Origin: Erwinia_E haradaeae_B
GTDB taxonomy: Bacteria; Pseudomonadota; Gammaproteobacteria; Enterobacterales; Enterobacteriaceae
Direction: 5' to 3'
DNA length: 64,000 bases
Assembly: GCF_900698985.1 (NCBI RefSeq)
Contig: NZ_LR217730.1
Span: forward strand, 248,001-312,000
Position 1 is the first letter of the stretch, and each line of letters begins with the position of its first letter. Position numbers and translations under genes: made by a program. The notes beneath the pieces are model-generated. The model made no database searches. It saw only the letters and a program-made list of their open reading frames with translations, and was not told the origin of the DNA. Shown in pieces: positions 29,988-39,604 of this stretch.

Positions 29988-30240
29988 GGTCTCTTTTTCA
30001 GAAATTAAAACTTTATATTAGAGATTAAGAATAATTTATTTTACAATATAAGTCATAAGTCATTTATGCTAGTTTTATAATATCAAATTATTATAAGTTT
30101 CTGATATTTTGTGGCAATTGAAAATTGTACTATAAATAATATTATAAAATATTTACTTTTTATAACTTAATTTTATAGTACAAAACAATTAGTGTGATAA
30201 CTATATTTACGAGTAAGTGATTAAGAGTTAGTGTTTGTAT
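29988..30240 (-). pseudogene. tig: Probable remnant of tig (trigger factor, C-terminal part)
   Basis: E. coli has tig-clpP-clpX in this order and strand. On the minus strand, 30120 down to 30067 reads QLPQNIRNL, two TAA stops, then FDIIKLA. This lines up with the trigger-factor C-terminus [21 protein letters not shown], the stops falling where Glu codons (GAA to TAA) are expected. About 65 bases later SEKET (30002-29988) matches the terminal TEKET. Upstream, HTN (near 30225) may match RTN. The remaining distance to ubiA is too short for the whole gene, so it is also truncated. The comparison is by eye to a remembered sequence. Confidence 0.5.
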
Positions 30241-30624
30241 TGTAAATATTATAACTCTCTTCAGGGGTAGTTAATAATGATAATATTGTCATAAAAAATA
30301 CGTTACAAAAAAATTATTATAATTGTAAATATAATTTATATTATGTATATATTATATATAAGTTATTTTAACTAAAATAATAATAAATAAAATATTAAAT
30401 TTTAAAACATATTAATCAACAATATTTAATAATATCATATATAGTGTATTGTGTCTATTATTTTTTTAGTTTTTAGAGTTCTCAACCAACTCTAAAATAA
30501 TAACCAATAAGAGCAGCTTTTAAAAGTATATCAATATATATTGATTTTATTTGAATATTGCATTATTACTGTTTGTAAGTTTTTTATTTATCTTTTGATA
30601 AAGAATTCCACAGGAGACTATCAT

Positions 30625-31500
30625 ATGCGTGACATATTACCAGTGCGTAACCTGGTAATCTATTGTCAGATAATGCGTATTCACCAACCTGGTGGTTTTT
30701 TTTTGCTATTATGGCCTACTTTGTGGGCATTATGGCTATCAGGTATGTCAGTTCCATCAGTTAAAGTTTTATTTGTATTTACGCTTGGGGTTTTTTGTAT
30801 GCGCTCGGCAGGTTGCGTAATTAATGATATCGTTGATCGAAACATTGACGTCTATATTCAACGTACAAAAAATCGACCATTACCTAGTAGAAACATTTCT
30901 GTGCGGAAGGCAAAACTATTGCATTTAAGTTTATTGCTCATTTCTTGTATGCTTGTGTTAACTATGCGCATGACAACAATCTTATTTTCCATATTAGGAT
31001 TGGCTTTAACCTGGGTTTATCCATTTATGAAACGATATACTTATTTTCCACAAGTCTTTTTGGGTATTTCGTTTAGTCTATCCATTCCGATGGCCTGGTT
31101 GGAAATAAGTAATAGGCTACCTATTGCTTGTTGGTTGTTATTTTTTGGAAATTTTTTTTGGGTGGTTTCTTACGATACACAATATGCAATGGTCGATCGT
31201 TCAGATGACTTAAAAATAGGTGTTAAATCTACTGCAATTTTATTTCATAAATATGATACACTCATTATTGCTTTTCTACAATTATTATCATTAATGTTTT
31301 TAACATTAGTTGGTTGGAAGTTGGCGTTACATTCAATTTTTTATTTTGCAATTTTAGGAGCATTTATATTATTTGTTTATCAACATTTTTTGATTACGAA
31401 TCGTCAGGAAGATCGCTGTTTTAAGGCATTTTCAAAAAATAATTGGGTTGGTTTGATTATATTTGTCGGTATAGCGCTTAGTACATCGTCTTTTTTATAG
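30625..31500 (+). CDS. ubiA: 4-hydroxybenzoate octaprenyltransferase UbiA
   Basis: Integral-membrane prenyltransferase joining octaprenyl diphosphate (from IspB) to 4-hydroxybenzoate. I start at ATG 30625, which has CAGGAGA at 30611-30617 and gives 291 residues (E. coli 290); the frame is open upstream to 30541 but not conserved. The first Asp-rich motif NDxxDxxxD is N67-D75, and the second is in YDTQYAMVDRSDD. About eight hydrophobic helices and TWVYPFMKRYTYFPQV match the family. Confidence 0.96.
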   Translation: MRDILPVRNLVIYCQIMRIHQPGGFFLLLWPTLWALWLSGMSVPSVKVLFVFTLGVFCMRSAGCVINDIVDRNIDVYIQRTKNRPLPSRNISVRKAKLLHLSLLLISCMLVLTMRMTTILFSILGLALTWVYPFMKRYTYFPQVFLGISFSLSIPMAWLEISNRLPIACWLLFFGNFFWVVSYDTQYAMVDRSDDLKIGVKSTAILFHKYDTLIIAFLQLLSLMFLTLVGWKLALHSIFYFAILGAFILFVYQHFLITNRQEDRCFKAFSKNNWVGLIIFVGIALSTSSFL

Positions 31501-31978
31501 AAGTGAGTTTAATATTTTATATATTGGTGGAAAATTTATATATTAGTAGAAAAAATATAAAAATATATCGAAAATAGTTAATTTCTTTAATAATATTAAT
31601 ACTGTGTTATCGAATAAAAAGTGATCATATTATAGTAAATATATCACGGTTTTAACTGTAAAGGTTGATGCAGGAAATATATAATTTTGACGTGATTGAG
31701 CTATTTTGCTGATTACATTGTGTAATATATCTTTTAAGGGGGATTGTATTTTATAGTGGTACTATGATGCATATAAAATACAAATTTATTATTTTTTGTT
31801 TTTCATATCGATAAAAATGCTTACGTATAATTAGGTATAATTGTTTATATTATTATGTTTTTCTTTTCTTCTTAATCAATTATTATATATCAAAAATAAA
31901 TGATTAAAAGTGTCATGTAATATTTATTACAAAAATAATTATTTACTTAATCGCACATCATCATATATTTATAGTTTT
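31501..31978. other. Convergent spacer between ubiA and the glycosyltransferase pair
   Basis: About 480 AT-rich bases between two 3' ends. No plausible open frame or strong hairpin. In E. coli plsB lies convergently after ubiA; here plsB is 12 kb away, so the region is rearranged. Confidence 0.5.
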
Positions 31979-33088
31979 TTAATAGTGTTCTGCAAGTCTT
32001 AAATATTGTTGACAGATATTTTTACAATCATAAATTTGTAAGTATTTTTGATCAATTGGATCAGGTGGAAAATTATAGACTTTTTTCATTTTTTCTGCTA
32101 GAGCATCACTGTTTAAATCTGTTAGAGCATCTTCTATGCCAGCGGTTTCTAGAATTTCAACAGGGCCTCCTGGACAGCGCGTACTCACTACTGGTGTTCC
32201 ACAGAGTAAGGCTTCTATTAGAACATTACCGAAACCTTCGCTATCTGAACTAAGAATCAACATTCTTGCGTGTTTTATCAGCGGATAGGGGTTTCTCTGA
32301 AAACCTATAAAAATCAATCGTTCTATAATCTTTAATTTTTCCGCTAGTTTTTTTATTATATTAATTTGCTGTACGGTTCCGGAGCCTACTAGCACTAATT
32401 GAGCTTTAATGCCTGATTTTGCATAGGCCAAGAGCAGGCGATCGTGACGCTTATGAGCATGAAAACGACCTACATGGATGAGGTATGGTGTTTTTGGTAA
32501 ATTAAATTTTTCAGCTGCTTGTGTAAGAATGTGTTGAATCTGAAAGGGATTATTAATAACAACTAATTTACTAGGCTGGACAGAAAGATCGACTGTTAAA
32601 TCTTTTGCGACAGCATTAGATACAGATACAATATTTTTATTAGTATAGATTTTAGTGATTGCTCTTTTTTTTCGCCATAGATCCAGAGTATGACGATTTT
32701 CAAGATGAGAAATGGATAACATCCCGTGAATGCAAAACCATATTTTTTCTACAGAGTCCACATGAGTCTGAGAGACAATACGGTCAGTATTATGCAAATG
32801 GGAAAAAATTAGATCATATTTACCGTGTTTTTTTTCATTCATCTTAATGACTTGACTGAGCATATTAGAATAGTAAGAGCGCTCTATGAATTTTTTACAA
32901 AATAATGTATAATTTAATTTATTAAGTACCTGATAATTCATTCCATTAGGTAGTGGATATTGGCAGATATTACGTAATGATAATAGTTGTATTTGGTGTC
33001 CTAGTTGATGCATCTCTTGACAAAGAGTAAGTACAACTTTTTCGGCCCCTCCGCCAGGTAGCCCATCAATAATCATTAATATACGCAT
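31979..33088 (-). CDS. LPS-core GT4 glycosyltransferase, WabH-like
   Basis: Family 4 (GT-B fold) glycosyltransferase of 369 residues. Visible are the N-terminal glycine-rich GLPGGGAEKV (9-18), the donor-domain opener YLIHVGRFHAHKRHDRLL (202-219) and the EX7E signature with E284 and E292 (SEGFGNVLIEALLCGTPVV). It lies 12 bases after the WabG-like gene on the same strand. In Klebsiella the order is wabG-wabH, WabH adding glucosamine-type sugar (as GlcNAc) to the galacturonic acid placed by WabG. The WabH assignment rests mainly on this context; the acceptor and donor cannot be read from sequence. Confidence 0.75.
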   Translation of the reverse strand: MRILMIIDGLPGGGAEKVVLTLCQEMHQLGHQIQLLSLRNICQYPLPNGMNYQVLNKLNYTLFCKKFIERSYYSNMLSQVIKMNEKKHGKYDLIFSHLHNTDRIVSQTHVDSVEKIWFCIHGMLSISHLENRHTLDLWRKKRAITKIYTNKNIVSVSNAVAKDLTVDLSVQPSKLVVINNPFQIQHILTQAAEKFNLPKTPYLIHVGRFHAHKRHDRLLLAYAKSGIKAQLVLVGSGTVQQINIIKKLAEKLKIIERLIFIGFQRNPYPLIKHARMLILSSDSEGFGNVLIEALLCGTPVVSTRCPGGPVEILETAGIEDALTDLNSDALAEKMKKVYNFPPDPIDQKYLQIYDCKNICQQYLRLAEHY

Positions 33089-33100
33089 GCTTTGATCAAT

Positions 33101-34231
33101 TTAATTAAGAATTTTTTTATAAAGAGATAGAAGCTGTTGAGATAAGTATTGAGAGGATAAAGGCATCACTTGTGAACGCGCGTATTTACTAGCTGAGCTA
33201 TTAAAGGTCCATGGAGGTAGTGCCATAATAGCATCTACTATCGATGTAACATCTAGTGCATCGCAAATATAGCCATTTTTACCTGGTAAGATAAATTCGC
33301 TCCCTCCACAAGTAGCAGAGGTAATAATTGGTAAACCACAAGCCATTGCTTCTAAAATAACATTAGGACATGGATCATATAAAGTCGGAAGAAGCAATCC
33401 ATCCGCAGCTTGATACCATAAACACATATTGACTTGAACACCGACAAAAAGGATGCGATTAGAACAGGCAAGGTCTTTAGATATATTATGGTATTTTGTT
33501 TCTGATTTGTCTCGTCCTACTACTATAAGGTAGTAGTGAGTTTTAGATATCGCGTAAATAGCTGACTTAAGCCCTTTGCGTTCAAAACCAGAGCCAACAT
33601 AGATTAGAATCGATGCTTTTAATGGTAAAGAGAATAGTTTTCTGATCTTCAGACGCTGTAATTCATTAGCTGGGAAAAATTCTTTTGTATTAATTATATT
33701 ATAGATAACATGAATTTTATTTTTATGTAAACCAAATTGGTCTATAATTTCTTTTTGAACCATACGTGAATTACATATAACTGCTTTGAGTTCTGGAGCT
33801 TGATACATTAGTTGTTCGGCTTTGATTACATAACGATGGTAGGGGCTTAGGAATAGTAGTTTTTGATGCCATTTTGGAAGAATGCGACTGCGTTGTTCTA
33901 GCCAGATTTGGTGCACACCATCTCCTGCGCGATATATATCGCATCCCGCAATACGTTCATGACTCTGCACAATATTAAAATTTTCTCGTTTCCAAAGTGC
34001 ACGCGCAGTATTAGCGAATCCACGTTCACGACTAATTCTGTCCAATTGTAGAGGATTACATTTATGTAGAGTCAAACGTTCTTTTTGTTTATATTGCCAC
34101 TTACGGGCAATAATATTTAGCTCGATGCTTTCCGATGTTTCTAGAGCTTCTAGCGTGTAAGCAATAAATTTTTCTGCCCCTCCATCTGGACGATATTTTT
34201 GTCGAACGATTGCAAATCGTATAGTATCCAT
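33101..34231 (-). CDS. LPS-core GT4 glycosyltransferase, WabG-like
   Basis: 376-residue GT-B glycosyltransferase. The opening IRFAIVRQKYRPDGGAEKF resembles my memory of WabG, the enzyme that adds galacturonic acid to heptose II in Klebsiella/Serratia LPS core. The donor domain shows YVGSGFERKG (211-220), VGRD and DPCPNVILEAMACGLP. The EX7E motif has Asp (D286) instead of the first Glu, a common variation, with E294 kept. AGGAT precedes the ATG. It is the first gene of a two-gene unit with the WabH-like enzyme. The UDP-GalA donor would fit the UDP-glucuronate 4-epimerase at 46431. WaaG-type glucosyltransferase is the alternative. Confidence 0.8.
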   Translation of the reverse strand: MDTIRFAIVRQKYRPDGGAEKFIAYTLEALETSESIELNIIARKWQYKQKERLTLHKCNPLQLDRISRERGFANTARALWKRENFNIVQSHERIAGCDIYRAGDGVHQIWLEQRSRILPKWHQKLLFLSPYHRYVIKAEQLMYQAPELKAVICNSRMVQKEIIDQFGLHKNKIHVIYNIINTKEFFPANELQRLKIRKLFSLPLKASILIYVGSGFERKGLKSAIYAISKTHYYLIVVGRDKSETKYHNISKDLACSNRILFVGVQVNMCLWYQAADGLLLPTLYDPCPNVILEAMACGLPIITSATCGGSEFILPGKNGYICDALDVTSIVDAIMALPPWTFNSSASKYARSQVMPLSSQYLSQQLLSLYKKILN

Positions 34232-35764
34232 GATAGTAGATCCTACGTATTTGTGATATTTAATATAATGAGAGCAATATTAATCTAATAATATATCTGT
34301 ATCTATATTTATTGATGTAATTTTTATAAATTGAAATATATAATAATAACAAGATTAAATTTTATTTATTTAATTATTAATATAAAAGAATATTAAATAT
34401 TAATTTAATAATTAATATTATGTAATCAATGTGATTGTAAGACCTTAGTACCTCAATATATTAAAAAATATATTAATATAGAGTTATTTTAATATGAATT
34501 TTAGTTTACACGATACATAATATAATAAAGTGTGCGAGAGACATAGCATGATTAAAATAGTTGTATTAGATAATAATGCAGGTGAATTTTACTAAAAAGT
34601 CTGTATCTTGAGAGCTAAAAACAGAATGCATAAAGCATATTTAACTAACAGGATTATATACCAGAATATATATAATATAACTGATTATTAATTGTGTCAT
34701 TAAATTTTTAGTCTTTTTTTTTCTTAAATTTACTTTGTATTGAGATTTATTAGATATTCAAAATATTATAATTTTCTATGTGACATTATTTACTATATAA
34801 TGCTAGTTAGTAACCACGAGATAGATCACAGATATTTTAACAGACAATTATAATAACTAAGGTGATTATAGACTAATGCAGGCAGTTTTATATCTTATTA
34901 GGTAAAAATAGTAATAGTCTTAAAGTAAGGGATGTATAATATTATATTATATAAATTGATAGGTCTTAAAACTGAGATTTGTTAATATATCTCTCATAGA
35001 GAATTTCTCTGAGAATTTATTTTGGTTTTTTTTGAGGGATTTTAATATAGATACGTGCTCATTACATATTGTATTTGCGTACTTTATATCTGCAGTTTTA
35101 ATAATATAGCTATATTGATTATTTTTGGTGTAATATTTTTTTATATTGAAAATTATATTTTTATATGTATCTTTTAAAATAAAACCATCTTTAATTATGA
35201 CTATATAATTATATATAATCAATAGATATTAAATTATTTTTATATATACCATTTTATATCGGTGATTTGATGTATTGTATTTTCATAAATGAATTACTGC
35301 ATTATAATACATCATTGAGAAATCTTTTTTAAAGATATGTTACTTATAATTATTATTTATTGACGCTTCTTGAGTAGATATGAATAAAACGTTACTGTAC
35401 ATAATATAAAAATTTTTAAAATTAAAGGAGGGTTAGTTTAACTTTCCGTGATTTTAATTTAAAAATTTAGATTATCGTTTTTAGTATAAGGTTTATAAAA
35501 ATATATAAAAGAAATAATTTATTCTCGTTTAGGAGATATAGCTGTAAAATAAATGATTTTTTAATTATTAATTAGAAAGGTTTTTATTCTTTTAAGAGGC
35601 TAATGTAGTTATCGGATACGTTAAGGTTACAGATACAATAGACTATTATGGAATGGTTTTTGTTTAGATAAAGTTAGATATATTTGTACATGCAATTTTT
35701 AGTTTAATGTTACTGTAGTACATGGATCATTATTTAGCATTTATATTTAAGGGAGGTAATTTTT
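34232..35764. other. Gene-poor spacer upstream of pgm, 1.5 kb
   Basis: Mostly featureless AT-rich DNA. It contains a possible seqA tail (35602-35668). A 91-codon minus-strand frame (34947-35222) needs a TTG start and has random Lys/Ile/Asn-rich composition, so it is not called. AAAGGAGGG at 35423-35431 has no open frame after it. Confidence 0.5.
35602..35668 (+). pseudogene. seqA: Possible 3' remnant of seqA
   Basis: E. coli has seqA directly before pgm. Here NVVIGYVKVTDT (35602-35637) resembles the SeqA segment HVPGTPYWVITNT, and after a frame shift TIMEWFLFR (35642-35668) resembles HIMQSMQFP. The first block begins about 150 bases before the pgm start, close to the distance expected from E. 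coli. The matches are short and compared by eye. Confidence 0.33.
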
Positions 35765-37408
35765 ATGCGGTATCACTCCAGGGCTGGAAAACCTGCCCAG
35801 CAGAGTGATTTGGTTAATGTGGCACGATTGACTTCTCAGTATTATGTGCTGAGCCCAAAGAAAGGTCATATTGAGCATGAAGTGAAGTTTGGTACTTCAG
35901 GGCATCGTGGTAGTTCTATGCGCTATAGTTTTAATGAAACACATGTTTTAGCGATCACACAAGCTATTGCAGAAGAACGAGAAAAAAATGGTGTAACTGG
36001 TCCATCATTTGTAGGGAAAGATACTCATGCATTATCAGAACCAGCAATGTTATCTGTATTAGAGGTTTTTTCTGCGAATAGAATACCGGTGATTATTCAA
36101 AAAGAGAATGGTTATACACCTACACCTGCAATTTCTCATGCTATTATTGAATATAATAAACACGGTGGTCCAAAAGCAGATGGTATTGTCATTACAGCTT
36201 CTCACAATCCACCGGAAGATGGTGGGATTAAGTATAATTTACCTAATGGTGGTCCAGCAAATAATAATTGCACTAAAATTTTGGAAGCTCGCGCTAATGC
36301 GTTAATTCGTAGCGAGCTGAAAGGAGTAAAACAAATGACATTAGACGATGCATGGTCTAGTGGTTATTTAACAGAGCAAGATATCATACAGAGATATGTT
36401 GAGGATTTGTTTTATATTATAGATATTCCAGCAATACAGAAGGCTAAATTAAAAATAGGTATTGACCCTTTAGGTGGTGCAGGTATTGCATATTGGGAGC
36501 GTATTGCAGATGTTTATCAGCTAGATCTTACTATTGTGAATGATTCTGTGGATCAAACCTTTCGTTTTATGCATCTTGATCACGATGGAAAAATTCGCAT
36601 GGATTGTTCATCGCAATCTGTGATGGCTGGTCTGCTAGCATTACGTGATAAATTTGATCTAGTTTTTGCTAACGATCCAGATAATGATCGTCATGGTATT
36701 ATCACTCCTGCAGGCTTGATGCATCCTAATCATTATTTAGCAGTGGCCATTCATTATCTATTTAAAAATAGACCAAAATGGGGAGATCAGGTTGCGGTAG
36801 GAAAGACATTAGTTTCTAGTGCTATTATAGATCGCATAGTACATGATCTTAGGCGTCCACTAATAGAAGTACCAGTTGGTTTTAAATGGTTTGCGGATGG
36901 TTTGTTTGATGGAAGTTTGGGCTTTGGAGGTGAAGAAAGCGCAGGCGCTTCATTTCTTCGTTTTGATGGAACACCGTGGTCTACTGATAAAGATGGGATT
37001 ATTATGTGTTTATTAGCGGCAGAAATTACTGCAGTTACTGGAAAAAATCCACAAGAACACTACAACGAACTTAGTAAACGTTTTGGCAAGTCTAGTTATA
37101 CTCGTGTTCAGGCCCCCGCTACGCCTAGGCAAAAACTGGCTTTATCAAAAGTATCCCTGAGCAGAATTAAGAGTGATGTTTTAGCAGGAGAGGCTATTAT
37201 TTCTTGCCAAACAGATTCTCTATTCCACGGGGAATCTTCTGGGGGTATAAAGATTATAACAAAAAATGGTTGGTTTGTTTTACGTCCATCTGGTACAGAA
37301 GATTCATATAAACTATATTGTGAAAGTCTTATCGGTATAGAACATTGCAAGATAATAGAGAAAGAGGCTATGCAGTTTGTTCATTCCATCTTTAAAGATA
37401 TTGTATAA
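35765..37408 (+). CDS. pgm: Phosphoglucomutase, alpha-D-glucose specific
   Basis: Interconverts glucose-6-phosphate and glucose-1-phosphate, supplying GalU (38693) with substrate for UDP-glucose. It has 547 residues (E. coli 546). The phosphoserine loop TASHNPPEDGG carries S146, the metal loop is DPDNDRHG, the sugar-binding loop GEESAGASF and the phosphate-binding loop RPSGTEDSYK. GGGAGG lies ideally before ATG 35765. The gene is intact, while the preceding seqA appears lost. Confidence 0.98.
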   Translation: MRYHSRAGKPAQQSDLVNVARLTSQYYVLSPKKGHIEHEVKFGTSGHRGSSMRYSFNETHVLAITQAIAEEREKNGVTGPSFVGKDTHALSEPAMLSVLEVFSANRIPVIIQKENGYTPTPAISHAIIEYNKHGGPKADGIVITASHNPPEDGGIKYNLPNGGPANNNCTKILEARANALIRSELKGVKQMTLDDAWSSGYLTEQDIIQRYVEDLFYIIDIPAIQKAKLKIGIDPLGGAGIAYWERIADVYQLDLTIVNDSVDQTFRFMHLDHDGKIRMDCSSQSVMAGLLALRDKFDLVFANDPDNDRHGIITPAGLMHPNHYLAVAIHYLFKNRPKWGDQVAVGKTLVSSAIIDRIVHDLRRPLIEVPVGFKWFADGLFDGSLGFGGEESAGASFLRFDGTPWSTDKDGIIMCLLAAEITAVTGKNPQEHYNELSKRFGKSSYTRVQAPATPRQKLALSKVSLSRIKSDVLAGEAIISCQTDSLFHGESSGGIKIITKNGWFVLRPSGTEDSYKLYCESLIGIEHCKIIEKEAMQFVHSIFKDIV

Positions 37409-37769
37409 AAAATTTAAAAGTTATTATAATGTGCGATAGTCTCTATGGATTAAAATTAAGACAAACAACTGCTCTAGTACAGTATCATTTTATGTCTTTT
37501 TAGATATAAAAAGACGCGACTAATAGAAATAATCATAGTACATAAGGTTTTATATCTGAAATAATTTTATACGCAAAAATATTTTTTAGATAAATTACAT
37601 TTATACATAGATCATAAGTAAAAATTTTTATGTAATTTATTAATATGATTATACATATTATATAATGAATAAGACCAAAATAATATCACAATATATAATT
37701 GAATGCTCGATGTTTTATTTTATCATATGCGTTTTTTAACAGCTAAGCTGATTTTTTATAGAGGGTTAG
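37409..37769. other. Spacer between pgm and rluB, 0.36 kb
   Basis: AT-rich. It holds the stem-loop at 37494-37515 and the GAGGG ribosome site of rluB just before 37770. Nothing else seen. Confidence 0.45.
37494..37515 (+). terminator. Stem-loop 85 bases after pgm
   Basis: GTCTTTTTA (37494-37502), loop GATA, TAAAAAGAC (37507-37515): a perfect 9-bp stem. It lacks a following T-run, so its role in ending pgm transcription is uncertain. Confidence 0.35.
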
Positions 37770-38513
37770 ATGACTGAAAAGTTACAAAAAATTTTAGCGA
37801 GAGCTGGATATGGCTCTCGACGTGCAATCGAAGGTATGATCATTGAGGGACGCGTGAGGATTAATCATAAATTGGCTATATTGGGGGATCGAGTAGAGCC
37901 GCACCATGTACCGCACATACGTATAGATAATCATGTAGTATCAAATATTACTTCATCTCTTACAGTAGCATGCCGGGTAATAGCTTATTATAAGCTAGAT
38001 GGGGAGCTATGTACTCGTTGTGACCAAACAGAGCGTCAAACTATTTTTGATCGCTTACCAAAATTAAAAGGTAGTCGATGGGTGTCGGTTGGGCGTTTAG
38101 ATATTAATACTGTAGGCTTATTGTTATTTACTACTGATGGTGAATTAGCTCATCGTTTGATGCATCCTAAGTACGCAGTAGAGCGTGAGTATATGGTGCG
38201 GGTTTTTGGGGAAATTAATGATAAAAAATTGAAGTTAGCATGCTCTAGTTTTAATCTAAGAGATGCATCCGTAAAATATAAATCCTTAGCGTTTATTAGC
38301 GGGAAGGGTATTAACCTTTGGTATAAGATGATTTTAGCAGAAGGGCGAAATCGTGAGATACGTCGTTTTTGGGAAGCATTAGGTGCACAGGTGAGTCGCT
38401 TAATACGTATACGTTACGGTAATATTATTTTACCTAGAAATTTATTACGAGGAGATTGGAGAGAGTTAGATTTATTTTCTGTCAACTCTTTACGTAATTT
38501 GGTTGGGCTTTAA
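37770..38513 (+). CDS. rluB: 23S rRNA pseudouridine(2605) synthase RluB
   Basis: Modifies U2605 of 23S rRNA. It has 247 residues against 291 in E. coli; the missing part is the basic, low-complexity C-terminal tail. An S4-type RNA-binding domain occupies residues 1-60 (EKLQKILARAGYGSRR). The catalytic aspartate is D111 in VGRLDINT. EGRNREIRRFWEALG and RLIRIRYGNI complete the RsuA/RluB fold. The sequence aligns better with RluB than with RsuA or RluE. GAGGG precedes ATG 37770. Confidence 0.93.
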   Translation: MTEKLQKILARAGYGSRRAIEGMIIEGRVRINHKLAILGDRVEPHHVPHIRIDNHVVSNITSSLTVACRVIAYYKLDGELCTRCDQTERQTIFDRLPKLKGSRWVSVGRLDINTVGLLLFTTDGELAHRLMHPKYAVEREYMVRVFGEINDKKLKLACSSFNLRDASVKYKSLAFISGKGINLWYKMILAEGRNREIRRFWEALGAQVSRLIRIRYGNIILPRNLLRGDWRELDLFSVNSLRNLVGL

Positions 38514-38692
38514 GAAGGTAAAACACTATAGGTACATGATATTAGATAAACATTGAAAGATTTGAAATTTAGTTAAATTTAGCGAATACTAACAGCCTCT
38601 TCTCAAAAACTAACAAAATTCATAAGATAAAAATAATATAAACAAGTAGGAAAGTTTTTAGTACACACTCCATAAATAGATCTATAAATATA

Positions 38693-39604
38693 TTAATGGT
38701 TAAGATCATCTAAAGCTTTTTTTATCCAAATTTTAAAATCATTACCGAGTTTTTTATGATGCATGGCATACGTAACAAAAGCTTTAATGTAGCCAAATTT
38801 ATTACCACAGTCATAACTTTTACCTTTTAAGCAATAAGCTTGTACTGCTTCTTTTTCTATTAGTAAAGATAGAGCATCAGTTAGTTGTATTTCTTTATCA
38901 GTTTTTGGATATATTTGAGTTAGCAAAGGCCAGATTTTTTCAGAGAGAACATAACGACCTACTACTGCAAGATTTGATGGTGCTTGATTAATATTAGGCT
39001 TTTCTATTATACTAGTTATGATTTTACTATCACCAGGAGTCAATGTTTCCCCGAAGCAATCCACAATACCATAAGTGGTAACATCAATTACTGGTTTTAC
39101 CATAATTTGACTACATCTCGTTCTATGAAATCTTTTAATCATTTCTGCGAGATTATCGCGTGATAGATCTGATTTTCGCTGATCTAGAATAACATCAGGT
39201 AACATTATAGCGATCGGATGATTACCAATCAGTGGCCGCGCACACATTATCGCATGACCAAGTCCCCTAGGTATTCCTTGACGAACTTCCATGATATTAA
39301 TAGATGGTGGACATATAGACTGGATTTCTTTCAGAAAATTCTGCTTAGAGTGTCTTTCTAACATAGTTTCTAACTCACAGTTAGTATCGAAGTGATTTGC
39401 TATTGAGCTTTTAGAGGCATGTGTTACTAGTATAATATTATTAATTCCAGACATAATACATTCATTCACAACGTATTGAATCAATGGTTTATCTACTAAT
39501 GGCAACATCTCTTTTGGGATAGCTTTTGTAGCAGGCAACATTCGCGTTCCCCAGCCAGCGACTGGGATTACTGCTTGTTTTATTTTTAAGTGACCAGTAG
39601 ACAT
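38693..39604 (-). CDS. galU: UTP-glucose-1-phosphate uridylyltransferase
   Basis: Makes UDP-glucose, used for LPS core glucose (WaaE) and as precursor of UDP-glucuronate and UDP-galacturonate. It has 303 residues (E. coli 302). The nucleotide-binding signature GWGTRMLPATKAIPKEMLP is at 17-35 with PLVDKPLIQYVV next. LGHAIMCARPLIGNHP, then VLLP-like IMLPDVILD, IIEKP, GRYVLSEKIW, TDALSLL and YDCGNKFGY complete the fold. It converges with rluB across 180 bases without a clear terminator. Confidence 0.97.
   Translation of the reverse strand: MSTGHLKIKQAVIPVAGWGTRMLPATKAIPKEMLPLVDKPLIQYVVNECIMSGINNIILVTHASKSSIANHFDTNCELETMLERHSKQNFLKEIQSICPPSINIMEVRQGIPRGLGHAIMCARPLIGNHPIAIMLPDVILDQRKSDLSRDNLAEMIKRFHRTRCSQIMVKPVIDVTTYGIVDCFGETLTPGDSKIITSIIEKPNINQAPSNLAVVGRYVLSEKIWPLLTQIYPKTDKEIQLTDALSLLIEKEAVQAYCLKGKSYDCGNKFGYIKAFVTYAMHHKKLGNDFKIWIKKALDDLNH

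Larger units (their letters stand above)
29454..30624. other. Divergent spacer between clpP and ubiA, 1.2 kb
   Basis: It contains the inverted repeat at 29558-29601, the probable tig remnant at 29988-30240 (minus) and possibly a ubiC tail just before ubiA. A GC-rich patch (ACCCCCTAGTAGCGGCAAG, near 29633-29651) is unexplained. Confidence 0.5.

Noticed and set aside
30541..30624. Extended UbiA N-terminus from a TTG
   Set aside because: CAGGAGA is ideally placed before ATG 30625 and the extension is not conserved; it may instead include a ubiC tail.
34947..35222. 91-codon minus-strand open frame
   Set aside because: Needs a TTG start, has no ribosome site, and its Lys/Ile/Asn/Tyr-rich composition is what AT-rich noise gives.
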